Below are positions 16,002-24,310 of a DNA stretch of 30,329 nt, one piece after another. Made by a program: the position numbers and the translations under genes. Source of the stretch: a virus; IMG/VR virus record IMGVR_UViG_3300031886_000023, positions 1-30,329 of that record; one strand, written 5' to 3'. The notes under the pieces are model-generated. The model saw nothing but the letters and a program-made list of their open reading frames with translations, searched no databases and was not told where the DNA came from. Numbering within the stretch: the stretch's first letter is position 1; each line of letters starts with the position of its first letter.

Positions 16002-16840
16002 AATATTAAAAAAGAATTAGAGTTGCAATTAAAATGTTTTTTGAAATATTTTTCTTCATTTTTAATTTTTTCATATTTCATTTTATTTGATGATTTTAAA
16101 TTTTCGGAAGGATTCAATGTCAGCCAGTCACCCTTAAGCGACAAGACCGAGGTGTCATCATTTTCGATCATCTGATGGGTATTTCCACCATAAGCATAGG
16201 TATCGAAATAACCTTTTGAGTCCAAGTGATAATCAAAGATCCTTTCAAATATTTCCCAACTCAACAAATCGAGCATTCTTCTAGAATAAAATCTGCCTGC
16301 ACCCAATGGAATCGGCTGGGACGGAATTTGATTGAATTTATATAATTCATTTTTCTTATCGTAAGTCTCGTAAACATGCCAAGTTTTTGTTCCCACTGCA
16401 TCAACTCCTCCTCCTTTGACTAACTCGTTACAATACTCAAGATAGTTAAGAGACAGAAAATCATCCGACCCCAATATTGCCAGTCCTTTAAGATCGAATT
16501 TCTGAGCATACTTAACTCCATCCGACCATTTCCCTCCTAATGGGTAATTTTGAGAAAGGCATAAAAATACGTTTTCATATTTACCGAAAGCATCTTTTGC
16601 GAAATCAATATCCTCTTTATGACTCGCGACCAAAATGACGGCAGGCTTAAGGGTTTGCCGACATAACATATCCACCGTGGCCTTTAGAACATTATGCCTG
16701 GAACGAAAAGCTATTAAAACGCCGACTTCAAAATCCACAGAATGGGGGTCATTACTATAATCATAATTGCTTATCATTTCTTCGAAACGAACCCTTTCTG
16801 AAACGACGAGTTCTGGATTAGCTATCTTTTCCTGTATCAT
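15998..16840 (-). CDS. GT-A-like glycosyltransferase
   Basis: Counted from the ATG at 16840, which sits two bases after the terminase stop (TAAGAATG) and has AGGG upstream, this is a 280-residue protein. An in-frame start at 16888 would overlap the terminase and is less likely. EVGVLIAFRSRHNVLKATVDML begins the GT-A fold, PLGGKWSDGVKYAQ is the donor region, and LAILGSDDFLSLNYL carries the DxD-type motif (residues 125-128). It is a paralogue of the 10808-11635 enzyme. The two glycosyltransferases bracket the cargo island. It likely adds a sugar to a phage-specified glycan. Confidence 0.7.
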   Translation of the reverse strand: MIQEKIANPELVVSERVRFEEMISNYDYSNDPHSVDFEVGVLIAFRSRHNVLKATVDMLCRQTLKPAVILVASHKEDIDFAKDAFGKYENVFLCLSQNYPLGGKWSDGVKYAQKFDLKGLAILGSDDFLSLNYLEYCNELVKGGGVDAVGTKTWHVYETYDKKNELYKFNQIPSQPIPLGAGRFYSRRMLDLLSWEIFERIFDYHLDSKGYFDTYAYGGNTHQMIENDDTSVLSLKGDWLTLNPSENLKSSNKMKYEKIKNEEKYFKKHFNCNSNSFLIL

Positions 16841-16842
16841 TC

Positions 16843-18717
16843 TTACCCTATAAACATCGGCTGAAAAGTCGTTTGCCAATTCGTACAATCTACATTCATG
16901 TAATCATAATAAGTCTTAACCATCCAATTTCCAAGAACAATTGCAGAATATGAATCCTTCCTTGCTTTATGAGGCCCGGAGGTTCTCTTCAATACATCAG
17001 GCAAGTCAAAACTTTGATGGCCTTGTGGTGTGGTTTTAATCTGAATTAAAGCGCACTCTGTTTTAGTCAAATTCACCATGTCGTATTGATGCTCAACAAA
17101 ATCAATCATCTTTGCTGCTGCAGACTCTTTTTCGTCCTGCTCTACGAAATTTGCAAATTTAAGGTTTTTTATGGGTATCTTCTTTTTTATTTCCGCCGTA
17201 TAATAATCATCAATTGGCCTACTGCCGAATGCAATTTTCTTATGGTCGAAACTAGCTTGTAGTAATTCATTTGCCCTACGAATCCATTGGCTGGTGGGCT
17301 TTCTTAATATACAAATCTTTTTCGAGTCCAAGTCATACTCTCTTCTGGCTTTTCTTAAATCGTTTTCATACTCCTCGGGTTTATCAAAATCAGCAGTGAT
17401 AAAATCTATCTTTATGTTGGAATCCTTAAACTTCTTACTCTCATTCACAGCATTTAAAAATTGAACCCCTCCGTTATAATCCCCCACTATAGAAACAATA
17501 TTAAAATACTTTATCAAGTAGTGAAAGTAATTTATATGTTGCTTTAAGGAAGTTCCCGCCAACGCATACGAATGAACTAATGTTCCCATCTGTTTTTCGT
17601 CATGTAGTTTAAATACATGCATCGCAAAATTATCAGAGCTTTCTGATTCCGCCCAACTTGGGTCAAAAGCCAAGAGGTATTTGTCCTTGGGGTTACCCGC
17701 CACTTCCATGGAAGGCTCCATTCCGTCTTGAACCGTACATGCAGCCATTCTGGAGTTCTTGAAATACCCACTGCTGTCATCAGTAAATAAAGAACCGAAT
17801 TCTCTATCGAACTGACTTTGGGACATCGTGGATTTCGATTGTTCTATCAAGTTCGAGTCGTATAGTTTTTCGGGAGCGCAATCGTAACTAAAGTGCATAA
17901 TGCATCTCGTCGCATCGCTATTTTCTCCTTCGGTGTCTTTTCCCGTTATTAGATTATCAAATTTTTCGTATACTTTGTAGAGGTACTCAAATTTATATGA
18001 AGCCGATGACAAAGCTATTAGCTTGTTGTGAGGCCATTTATAGCGATCCTCCTCATTCATTTTGCCTTCGTTAATTAATTTGGTTTCTAGATCGTGCATC
18101 CGTTGCTGTTCCATGGGGTTCTCCACGACGGACAAGAACGGAACTATAACTTCGTTATAGATCGATTCCGGCATCAACAGGAACTCATCGATGATTATCC
18201 TATGGAAACGAAAACCACGCAGCTTGGAGCCATCGCCTAACGGCAATGCCCGTATGCGTGAGGAGCCTATTTCCATAAGCCATTCGTCGTTGCTTTTGGA
18301 TTTATGGGTTATGCATTGACCCAGCATCTTTGCCTCCGGCTTCGCGGCAATATCTTCAATCTTCTTGAAGATGAGTTTCGATTGTCTAAAGGATTTACTC
18401 AGGATACCGATCTCAACTCCTTGGTTTAATATCGCATCAAGAAATGCGAAAATTCCGGTAGTAAAGGATTTCGATAAACCCCGACTCCATATACCAAGGA
18501 AGTAATCGGTCTTCATCATTCCCTTGATGGCCATATGTTGAAATGGGAAAAGATCCACTCCGGATAACAGGCTTACCGCGAAAGTAGTGTTTTCCCTTAA
18601 GAACTTATATAACAAAATTCGGGCTTCTTCTTCGTCTACGACGCCCTCTATTTCGCTAAGCTCCTTATTGTAGTCAGGGTATTTTTGTCTAAGTTGTGAT
18701 CCTATCTCCCAAGTCAT
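16843..18717 (-). CDS. Terminase large subunit
   Basis: A 624-residue packaging motor ATPase and nuclease. A Walker A-like SRGLSKSF lies at residues 78-85, Walker B RIIIDE at 173-178, and the nuclease acidic residues lie in LLAFDPSWAES (D352), IVGDYNGG (D413) and ARKDSYSAIVLGN near the C-terminus. FPFQHMAIKGMM before Walker A is the adenine-binding region. Length is typical. It binds the portal, pumps DNA into the prohead and cuts the concatemer. Its start overlaps the ERCC4-type nuclease gene by 29 bases. Confidence 0.92.
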   Translation of the reverse strand: MTWEIGSQLRQKYPDYNKELSEIEGVVDEEEARILLYKFLRENTTFAVSLLSGVDLFPFQHMAIKGMMKTDYFLGIWSRGLSKSFTTGIFAFLDAILNQGVEIGILSKSFRQSKLIFKKIEDIAAKPEAKMLGQCITHKSKSNDEWLMEIGSSRIRALPLGDGSKLRGFRFHRIIIDEFLLMPESIYNEVIVPFLSVVENPMEQQRMHDLETKLINEGKMNEEDRYKWPHNKLIALSSASYKFEYLYKVYEKFDNLITGKDTEGENSDATRCIMHFSYDCAPEKLYDSNLIEQSKSTMSQSQFDREFGSLFTDDSSGYFKNSRMAACTVQDGMEPSMEVAGNPKDKYLLAFDPSWAESESSDNFAMHVFKLHDEKQMGTLVHSYALAGTSLKQHINYFHYLIKYFNIVSIVGDYNGGVQFLNAVNESKKFKDSNIKIDFITADFDKPEEYENDLRKARREYDLDSKKICILRKPTSQWIRRANELLQASFDHKKIAFGSRPIDDYYTAEIKKKIPIKNLKFANFVEQDEKESAAAKMIDFVEHQYDMVNLTKTECALIQIKTTPQGHQSFDLPDVLKRTSGPHKARKDSYSAIVLGNWMVKTYYDYMNVDCTNWQTTFQPMFIG

Positions 18718-19660
18718 AATCTTCCATGTCTTTGTTTAAAAAATATTGAACGTCTGATTTCTTTACTTTTTGCCCGTGTTCTAAAAGCAAAGGAGTAAGT
18801 CTATATGCTTCGCTTCTCGTTCCGGCAAATACAAATTGGCAAACATCATGATAGTCATGAGTCACAACTCGCATATTGTGATATATGAAGCCTAGCTTAT
18901 GCTTATGAGAAGAGAACTGGTTGTTTCTCCATATTCGTGATAAATCACTTTCAACCAAAATAAATAGAAATGCTCCAAATTGCCTAGCCCTATCTAGCTC
19001 CCTCTTGAATCTATCGATGTTCCCTGCGGATAAAGTTCCCTTGTAATCTTCTTCGCTTTTTCTATCGATGTATATGTAATTATAACTATCTCCACCAAGG
19101 GTATAATCACCGAAGTCCAGCTTTAACGTTTCGGAATTAATATAGGAATACGGCTTCTGTTCTCTGGTATCAACGAAGATAGGCAATCCTTTCGTGGGTT
19201 CCTGCTTGAAAAAGCCGGGGGGCGCTCCCTGCCCGTAAAGGGCCTCTTTCCCTAATTCCTTACATACATTCGCGTATGAGCCGAAAACCTCTCTGTAGGT
19301 ATCCATAGGCGGCAATTTGGATGTTTCTAGCTCAATGGAGTTGGGGACAAGCTCCAGCTTTTTGGATTTCATCCTGTTTTTAAGCAAATTAAATATGTAA
19401 CTCTTTACCTCTGCCTTCGGAGCCTTGGAGCACCACTTTATCATTTGAGGCCTGAAAGTAAAATCAGAATTAAAATACGATTCCCAGTTCTTGAAGGGCA
19501 AGGGGCTTCCCGTCAACTTATTCTTTCGCGGGTAATAAGTTAAATAATATTCCTTTTGAGTGCTTTTGTGAATTCTTGATAAATGATTGTGGAGACCACT
19601 AATCGATTTAAACTCTTTTTCACAGATTTTACATTTAAATTTTTGTCGCGAATCCACCAT
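18689..19660 (-). CDS. C2H2 zinc finger plus ERCC4-type nuclease
   Basis: A 323-residue protein. Residues 10-31 form a C2H2 finger (CKIC...HNHLSRIH, spacing C-x2-C-x12-H-x4-H). Residues about 160-250 form an ERCC4/XPF-type nuclease: FVDTREQKPY (D164), LDFGDYTLGG (G184-D185) and IYIDRKSEEDYKG, which is the family's GD...(E/D)RKxxxD signature. ERCC4 nucleases cut branched or flapped DNA. The middle region is uncharacterised. Next to the terminase, it may resolve replication or recombination branches before packaging. A free-standing (homing-like) nuclease is an alternative because of the finger-nuclease architecture. Confidence 0.78.
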   Translation of the reverse strand: MVDSRQKFKCKICEKEFKSISGLHNHLSRIHKSTQKEYYLTYYPRKNKLTGSPLPFKNWESYFNSDFTFRPQMIKWCSKAPKAEVKSYIFNLLKNRMKSKKLELVPNSIELETSKLPPMDTYREVFGSYANVCKELGKEALYGQGAPPGFFKQEPTKGLPIFVDTREQKPYSYINSETLKLDFGDYTLGGDSYNYIYIDRKSEEDYKGTLSAGNIDRFKRELDRARQFGAFLFILVESDLSRIWRNNQFSSHKHKLGFIYHNMRVVTHDYHDVCQFVFAGTRSEAYRLTPLLLEHGQKVKKSDVQYFLNKDMEDYDLGDRITT

Positions 19661-19967
19661 CTACCATTGCCCTATTGAGAGATTTGTTATTGCTGTCGAA
19701 TATCTCCCCTATTATTCTACCGTATTTTCCTATCTTCTTTGATATTAATGTAAGTTCAGGTTCATTATATAGTAAATGAGAAAGTTTATCTTTTGATATA
19801 AACCCTCTTTTCTTTTCTTCTTTATCTCTTGTCCTTGTTTCAGGAGCATCAATGTCTGCAAGCCTTATTCTCTTTTTAGTCATTATGTCAAAGCCCAAAT
19901 CAATTAATACGTCCACAGTATCTCCGTCTACAACTCTTATTACCTCCTTGATTTTGTATTCGTACAT
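19635..19967 (-). CDS. Staphylococcal-nuclease-like (SNase) protein
   Basis: A 110-residue compact SNase domain. VIRVVDGDTVDVLIDLGF supplies the calcium ligand D16, RIRLADIDAPE holds the catalytic Arg/Asp/Glu (R35, D40, E43), and GKYGRIIGEIF holds the second catalytic arginine (R84). The final NRAMVDGGFA is also typical. All key residues are present, so an active DNA/RNA nuclease is expected. There is no signal peptide, so it acts inside the cell. It overlaps the ERCC4 gene by 26 bases and starts on the upstream stop (TAATG). Host DNA or RNA degradation, or trimming during packaging, are possible roles. Confidence 0.85.
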   Translation of the reverse strand: MYEYKIKEVIRVVDGDTVDVLIDLGFDIMTKKRIRLADIDAPETRTRDKEEKKRGFISKDKLSHLLYNEPELTLISKKIGKYGRIIGEIFDSNNKSLNRAMVDGGFATKI

Positions 19968-21016
19968 TATATGACGTCTGATTTATCAATGCCCAAAACC
20001 CTGGCTTTCCAAGTGTCCATGTTTTCTATTTTGTCCGCTTCTTCTTGTATTAATAGTTTTTGCTTCTCAGCCATGTCTAACATACGCTTCCTCTCCTCTT
20101 CTTCTTGGAACGCTTGGACTAAAGACAACATAGAAGCATTAGAATCTTGCCTACTCTTCAACCTGACGGCTCTATCTCCATTAAGTTTCTTTATCAATGA
20201 TTCCTGCCGCTGTTCACATTGATGATATTCTCCGCTTTTGGCTTTTAGGATTTCTGCTAACCTTACCGTCATTTCAGTTTGGTCTTCAGCATCGTCAAAC
20301 ATGCGGTTCAATTTCTCCATGTTTCTATTGATGTTTTTTAAATTTACATAATCTATACATACATTGATATAAAGATTGATTTCATCATTTGTCAAATCAG
20401 GTTTATTCCAAGTTGCACGAATGAATTCGGATTCGAACAAAACAGCATCATCTTTCCCATACCCTGTTATGATCTGAGAAAATCTTGGGGAACGTAAGTA
20501 CTTCTCTAATTTAGTAATACAATCTATTTCCAGTCTTTTAAGATTTTCAGGATCCAAATCCGCTTGAGCTTTCTCATTCACCTTGCTGATTAATTTTGTT
20601 TTGCCGCTGGGTGGGATATACCTCACCATTTTCTCGTCATCCCTTTGGGCCTTTACGAAATCCGGAGAGTTATTCTTGAGAAATTTAGCAACAGCCCTTT
20701 GTTCTAACCCAAGGTTCTTAACTTCCCTATCGGAGAATATAATCTGAGCTATGGCAAGAGACTTCAACCCACTTTCGTATAATTCGAGAATTTCCTCTTT
20801 CTGTTCGTCGGACAACCTAACCGCAGTTTTCTTTGCGTTGTTCCTTGTCTTGTATTTGTATTTTTGTTTTACCATATATGTCGCGACAATTTTCCCCTCC
20901 TTGCTCCTCCCGTCTATCTTCTTATTCTTGTATACTGCTTGGGTAAGCAAAATCAAGTCCGGGATACTTAAGTAGTTCTTGTCTATAAATTTTTTCTGTT
21001 CTTCAGTTAATTTCAT
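19967..21016 (-). CDS. Helical protein with putative HTH, possible small terminase-like
   Basis: A 349-residue, almost entirely helical, charged protein. Residues about 65-115 (VRLSDEQKEEILELYESGLKSLAIAQIIF) look like a helix-turn-helix with a preceding helix, as in phage DNA-binding packaging proteins. Residues 250-340 form a coiled coil rich in Glu, Lys, Gln and Arg. Position directly upstream of the nucleases and terminase suggests a small-terminase role, but it is longer than most small subunits and no specific motif proves it. The start lies one base after the sigma-factor stop (TGATATG). Confidence 0.45.
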   Translation of the reverse strand: MKLTEEQKKFIDKNYLSIPDLILLTQAVYKNKKIDGRSKEGKIVATYMVKQKYKYKTRNNAKKTAVRLSDEQKEEILELYESGLKSLAIAQIIFSDREVKNLGLEQRAVAKFLKNNSPDFVKAQRDDEKMVRYIPPSGKTKLISKVNEKAQADLDPENLKRLEIDCITKLEKYLRSPRFSQIITGYGKDDAVLFESEFIRATWNKPDLTNDEINLYINVCIDYVNLKNINRNMEKLNRMFDDAEDQTEMTVRLAEILKAKSGEYHQCEQRQESLIKKLNGDRAVRLKSRQDSNASMLSLVQAFQEEEERKRMLDMAEKQKLLIQEEADKIENMDTWKARVLGIDKSDVI

Positions 21017-21017
21017 A

Positions 21018-21713
21018 TCAATAAAAGAAATCGTTTCTGTCTATTATTCTTTCCGCTTTTTGTTTGAGCATCTTCTTTAGATTTTTAATTTGCTTATACC
21101 CTGCCTTCCGCCCCTTCTCGGATGTCTTATATCCTAAAATTGCCGCGACCTCTTCCTCCGGTATGTTTTTTATAAATAACATTTCATATATATTATAATG
21201 CTTTTCGGATAAACTTTCTTTCAATAATCTATTCATCTTTATTATGGCGGCATCAATATTATCTGAATTCCTTGACTCTCCACCCATTTCCACGGGAATC
21301 TTTTCTAGAGATACTGCCATTTTTATATCATGGGCATGCCTCTTAGACATATACCATTTAGCGAACAAAGGGCATTTAACATCTTGGTATCCACTTGGAG
21401 TAAACGAACATAAATCCCCATCAATCTCAGGAGAACTAAACGGACAATTCACACACGGCTTCGCAAAGTTGTGGTAATAATTCCTCAGTATGTTTTTTAA
21501 CTGATTGGATATTATTTTATTTATCCAAGGCAATAAAGATCTCTCCTGATCCCATTGATGCCATTTTCTGAATATATGGGCTCGAATTATTTGCTCAACG
21601 TCATTAAAGTCTATCCAAGCTAAGGAGTTTAATTTCCACTTTCCTCTCCTTTTGACTATCTCGTGGTCAATTTCTTTTGATTTGTCTTCATACGTAAACT
21701 TTTTCTTGCTCAT
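21018..21713 (-). CDS. Sigma-70-like RNA polymerase sigma factor with zinc-knuckle insert
   Basis: A 231-residue protein. Residues about 35-80 (FNDVEQIIRAHIFRKWHQWD, then ERSLLPWINKIISNQLKNIL) match sigma region 2, including the -10 recognition helix. Residues about 185-215 (LSEKHYNIYEMLFIKNIPEEEVAAILGYK) match region 4 with its HTH. Between them, four cysteines (CVNCPF, then CSF and KCPLF) look like a zinc-binding insertion. Such factors redirect host polymerase to late promoters in many large phages, so it is a candidate regulator of the structural operon. It is coupled to the zinc-ribbon gene upstream by TAATG. Confidence 0.7.
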   Translation of the reverse strand: MSKKKFTYEDKSKEIDHEIVKRRGKWKLNSLAWIDFNDVEQIIRAHIFRKWHQWDQERSLLPWINKIISNQLKNILRNYYHNFAKPCVNCPFSSPEIDGDLCSFTPSGYQDVKCPLFAKWYMSKRHAHDIKMAVSLEKIPVEMGGESRNSDNIDAAIIKMNRLLKESLSEKHYNIYEMLFIKNIPEEEVAAILGYKTSEKGRKAGYKQIKNLKKMLKQKAERIIDRNDFFY

Positions 21714-22072
21714 TAACCAATTGAATGCCGGCGACCAGGCAAGCAGTCATCCATGGATGTTTTAACGGGATCTTCGCTTTGTTTGGTTTTTCCTTTCGAG
21801 ATTCTGCCCAAATCTTCCTTGGGTGTTTCGGCTAATTCCTCAAAAGTGAATTTTTTACCAAAAGAATAATCGATATCTACATCCAAGTCGCTTATTTGAG
21901 GGACGGACTCCTTTTCCTCCTCTCTTTCCTTGTCTTCATGCTTGGGAGCCTTCCTTTTGGAGGCTGAGGCATGTTTTCCATCCAGAGGAACTCCACACGC
22001 TGAACAGAACTGGGGTTTTTGTAAAGAGTATTCTATTTTTGCGCCGCATTCCGGGCAATATAAGTGAGCCAT
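21713..22072 (-). CDS. Zinc-ribbon protein
   Basis: A 119-residue protein with an N-terminal zinc ribbon (YCPECGAKIEYSLQKPQFCSACG, cysteines at 6, 9, 23 and 26 in two CxxC pairs). A long acidic and basic low-complexity region follows (residues 35-60, KHEDKEREEEKES), with no further domain. Similar short zinc ribbons accompany phage transcription genes. It starts ten bases after the membrane protein gene's stop and overlaps the sigma-factor ATG, so co-expression and a transcription-related role are plausible. No more specific function can be stated. Confidence 0.6.
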   Translation of the reverse strand: MAHLYCPECGAKIEYSLQKPQFCSACGVPLDGKHASASKRKAPKHEDKEREEEKESVPQISDLDVDIDYSFGKKFTFEELAETPKEDLGRISKGKTKQSEDPVKTSMDDCLPGRRHSIG

Positions 22073-22081
22073 GGCAACCTC

Positions 22082-22462
22082 CTATCGTTTTGATTTCTTC
22101 CAAAACAACTTAAGGTAATCTATTATTAACCCTTCGTCCTCCTGGCTTAATTCTTTTTTGTTCGAGAAAACTATCTTTAATTCTCCCATCTGATTTCCCT
22201 CTTTGTCTTTGACTGGGAACACTTTTTCGTTTTGAATTCCAGCCTGAATCTCGAATTCCTTTTTCCCCTTTCGGATGAATATTATCTTTTCAGCGTGGAG
22301 GTTCTCGATTAACGTCTCCGCTTTATTTTGTATCTCATTTTCTTCCTTCTCTTGCTTGCCTTTATTATGCTTTATTTTTAGCCATGCCAAAAGCAAAGTA
22401 GTCAAAGAACTAATGACTGCTATTATTACCTCGCTAGATCCTATTTGTGATATCTCATTCAT
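22082..22462 (-). CDS. Small membrane-anchored protein
   Basis: A 126-residue protein with one N-terminal membrane segment (about residues 9-28, SEVIIAVISSLTTLLLAWLKI) followed by a basic, then charged cytoplasmic-type domain. The C-terminal half (EFEIQAGIQNEKVFPVKDKEGNQMGELKIVFSNKK) has GAF- or PAS-like strand spacing but no diagnostic residues. Spanin- or holin-like roles are not supported by sequence. It begins a short subset of the operon after a 61-base gap at 22463-22523, where a promoter could lie. Confidence 0.5.
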   Translation of the reverse strand: MNEISQIGSSEVIIAVISSLTTLLLAWLKIKHNKGKQEKEENEIQNKAETLIENLHAEKIIFIRKGKKEFEIQAGIQNEKVFPVKDKEGNQMGELKIVFSNKKELSQEDEGLIIDYLKLFWKKSKR

Positions 22463-22523
22463 ATATAAGGATATACTATCGAAAATTTTAAAAAAATCAA
22501 TTAAATTTCTTTAAATGTACACT

Positions 22524-22706
22524 TTATTCGAGAATTATATCCTTTTTTAGAGAAATTCTTTCTTTTTGCCAAATAGACAATGAGCGGTTCTTTAATCTTA
22601 AGACAACCATCTTTTCTCCATGATGTTGCCCACCCGTCTGAGTGAACTCCTTAATGATACAGGCCTTTTGCAAACCTAAGTCAGGAGTGAGAATCTTGCA
22701 ATCCAT
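22524..22706 (-). CDS. Hypothetical small protein
   Basis: A 60-residue protein starting MDCKILTPDLGLQKACIIKE. Its ATG overlaps the TAA of the phosphatase-like gene upstream (TAATG), which is the main evidence that it is translated. The C-terminal half is basic (RLKNRSLSIWQKERISLKKD). There is no membrane segment or recognised motif. It ends 61 bases before the next gene, in an AT-rich spacer without a clear terminator. Confidence 0.5.
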   Translation of the reverse strand: MDCKILTPDLGLQKACIIKEFTQTGGQHHGEKMVVLRLKNRSLSIWQKERISLKKDIILE

Positions 22707-23071
22707 TAGTTAATCCCATTTAGAAGAGACGAAACTTTATTTTTTATTAATTTTTTTTGATTGTGCCAAGGGATTCTTTCGTTAATCTCCCAGTGGTCAA
22801 TTTTATTTTTATAATCGTCTTTTTCATTAAATAAGGGGGGAGTGTCATCCATAATGATTATTTTATACGCCCAATCTATATCATCTTTTGTCAAATTGGA
22901 GACGAACCTTGCCTGGCCCCTGCTTGCCCTTGAGGACGGCCATCTGCCTTGTCCGTGAACACTCATCATGAATCTAATGGAGAATTCAATCATTTCGTCA
23001 AATTTAGAGAGTGCGTAATTTGCCCGACGCTTTGCCGGATCTCTTGTCGCGACGAATAGAATGTTCTCCAT
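22706..23071 (-). CDS. Low-molecular-weight phosphatase-like protein lacking catalytic Cys
   Basis: A 121-residue protein with the outline of the small predicted protein-tyrosine phosphatases found in phages and bacteria: ILFVATRDPAKRRANYALSKF at the N-terminus, where these enzymes have VCxxNxxRSPTAE, then DIDWAYKIIIMDD, matching the WADxIfVM strand, and HWEINERIPW, matching the LdIPD segment. The catalytic Cys of the CX5R loop is replaced by Ala, and the loop continues as TRDPAKRRA. If the assignment is right, it is a catalytically dead or altered family member. It starts shortly after PhoH (GTGTAA then ATATATCATATG). Confidence 0.4.
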   Translation of the reverse strand: MENILFVATRDPAKRRANYALSKFDEMIEFSIRFMMSVHGQGRWPSSRASRGQARFVSNLTKDDIDWAYKIIIMDDTPPLFNEKDDYKNKIDHWEINERIPWHNQKKLIKNKVSSLLNGIN

Positions 23072-23079
23072 ATGATATA

Positions 23080-23796
23080 TTACACGTTCTTCTTGTGGTA
23101 TTTTAACCTTTTTATTATGTATTTTAAAATTTGACTTCTTTTTATATCACTCTCCGTAAAGGCAAAACAATGAATGCCTTTTGATTCGCTTTCATTATCA
23201 TTGAAGATATTGTACATCGGCATGAAACCAGATCTTGAGTTAATGTCGCTCTGCATCGGGTCTCCGCAAATAAACAATTTACTGTCCTCCCCCAACCTAG
23301 TTATCAAAGTAGTAAGCTCTTGAAACGTAAAATTCTGAGCTTCGTCTGCCACTATGATCTTATTGGTCCAACTAGCCCCCCTTAAGTAGTTTATGGGCAT
23401 CGCTTGAACCCTACCCCTTTCGAGCAACTGACGCTGAATCGTAGGGCTTGTTTTCACCGGTAACATTTCGTCAAGCTTATCCTTCAGTGGAGCCATATAG
23501 GGATTTAACTTTTCCTCCATGTCTCCCGGTAGAAAGCCTAATCCTTTTTCTGCGCTTTCAATGACGGTTCTAACGTAAAGAATGTCCAAGTCGTCATTAC
23601 CGCTCATTTCCTTGAGACCCGCATAAACAGACATGAAAGTCTTAGTACTCCCGGCAGGACCACTGATGAACATTATTTTGGTCTGTTGGTCGAAAGCTAT
23701 ATCAAGAAATTCATTCTGTTTTGCCGTGAACTTCTTGTGCTTGATATATAATTTCGGCATTGGCTCTTGGCTATCCTTGCTCTTCTGCTGAGGCAT
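23080..23796 (-). CDS. phoH: PhoH-like ATPase
   Basis: A 238-residue P-loop protein with the PhoH signature: Walker A ISGPAGSTKTF (residues 44-54), a GFLPGDMEEKLNPYMAPLKD segment typical of PhoH, Walker B IIVADEAQNFT (147-157) and sensor FICGDPMQSD. The N-terminal KLYIKHKKFTAKQNEF is the expected lead-in. PhoH-like proteins are common in large tailed phages. They are ATPases linked to RNA or phosphate-stress responses, with uncertain phage function. Its start overlaps the J-domain gene by 26 bases. Confidence 0.88.
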   Translation of the reverse strand: MPQQKSKDSQEPMPKLYIKHKKFTAKQNEFLDIAFDQQTKIMFISGPAGSTKTFMSVYAGLKEMSGNDDLDILYVRTVIESAEKGLGFLPGDMEEKLNPYMAPLKDKLDEMLPVKTSPTIQRQLLERGRVQAMPINYLRGASWTNKIIVADEAQNFTFQELTTLITRLGEDSKLFICGDPMQSDINSRSGFMPMYNIFNDNESESKGIHCFAFTESDIKRSQILKYIIKRLKYHKKNV

Positions 23797-24310
23797 TGCA
23801 AATCCTTTCTATTATTAACTGTTTTTTATTTTTACTCGAATGAAACCAAACCCAATGAGGGCTGGAAGTCATGTCTAAAACATTTTTTCTCATCTTCTCC
23901 ACCTCTTGCTCAAGAGCCTCTACGTGAGATATGGAGATGTCCTCTATGGATACATCCAATTGTTTCGCGCAATCAATGAATTTATTTAAATTCCCCTCTT
24001 GTTTCGCTTGAGACAATTCTTGAAATAATTCCTCGTTCCCGGATTCTTTGTCCGGATGACTTCTTAGGGCAGCCTGCCTATATGCACTCTTCACGACCTC
24101 GTCGTCGAAGGACATTTTACTGTCATTCTCGTCTTCAGTTTTTTTCTTTGTAAATGGAGATGCTAGGTTATTATCGTCAACGTAACCCATGACAGCTGCA
24201 TAGAATTCGCTCCATGCCATCTTTTCTATTTTTTCAATAGAATCTTTTTCTTCATTCAGCGTCTTCCACTCGTTCCTTGCTCGATAGTATTCCCTTTTTG
24301 CGTAGTCCAT
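23771..24310 (-). CDS. J-domain (DnaJ-like) co-chaperone
   Basis: A 179-residue protein from the ATG at 24310; the preceding in-frame codon is TTG. Residues about 68-105 (DDEVVKSAYRQAALRSHPDK) are a J domain with the essential HPD tripeptide, and the FQELSQAKQEGN helix follows. No G/F-rich or zinc-finger region is present, so it is a minimal type III J-protein that would recruit host DnaK. A C-terminal coiled coil (HVEALEQEVEKMRKNVLDM) may bind its client. It overlaps the lipoprotein gene by 59 bases and PhoH by 26. Role in head assembly or replication is inferred. Confidence 0.8.
   Translation of the reverse strand: MDYAKREYYRARNEWKTLNEEKDSIEKIEKMAWSEFYAAVMGYVDDNNLASPFTKKKTEDENDSKMSFDDEVVKSAYRQAALRSHPDKESGNEELFQELSQAKQEGNLNKFIDCAKQLDVSIEDISISHVEALEQEVEKMRKNVLDMTSSPHWVWFHSSKNKKQLIIERICNASAEEQG

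Noticed and set aside
1796-23085. GTGTAA(T) as a shared promoter motif before several genes
   Set aside because: Most occurrences (at 4923, 8372 and 23080) are just a final valine codon plus stop of the upstream gene, so the motif is a codon coincidence.
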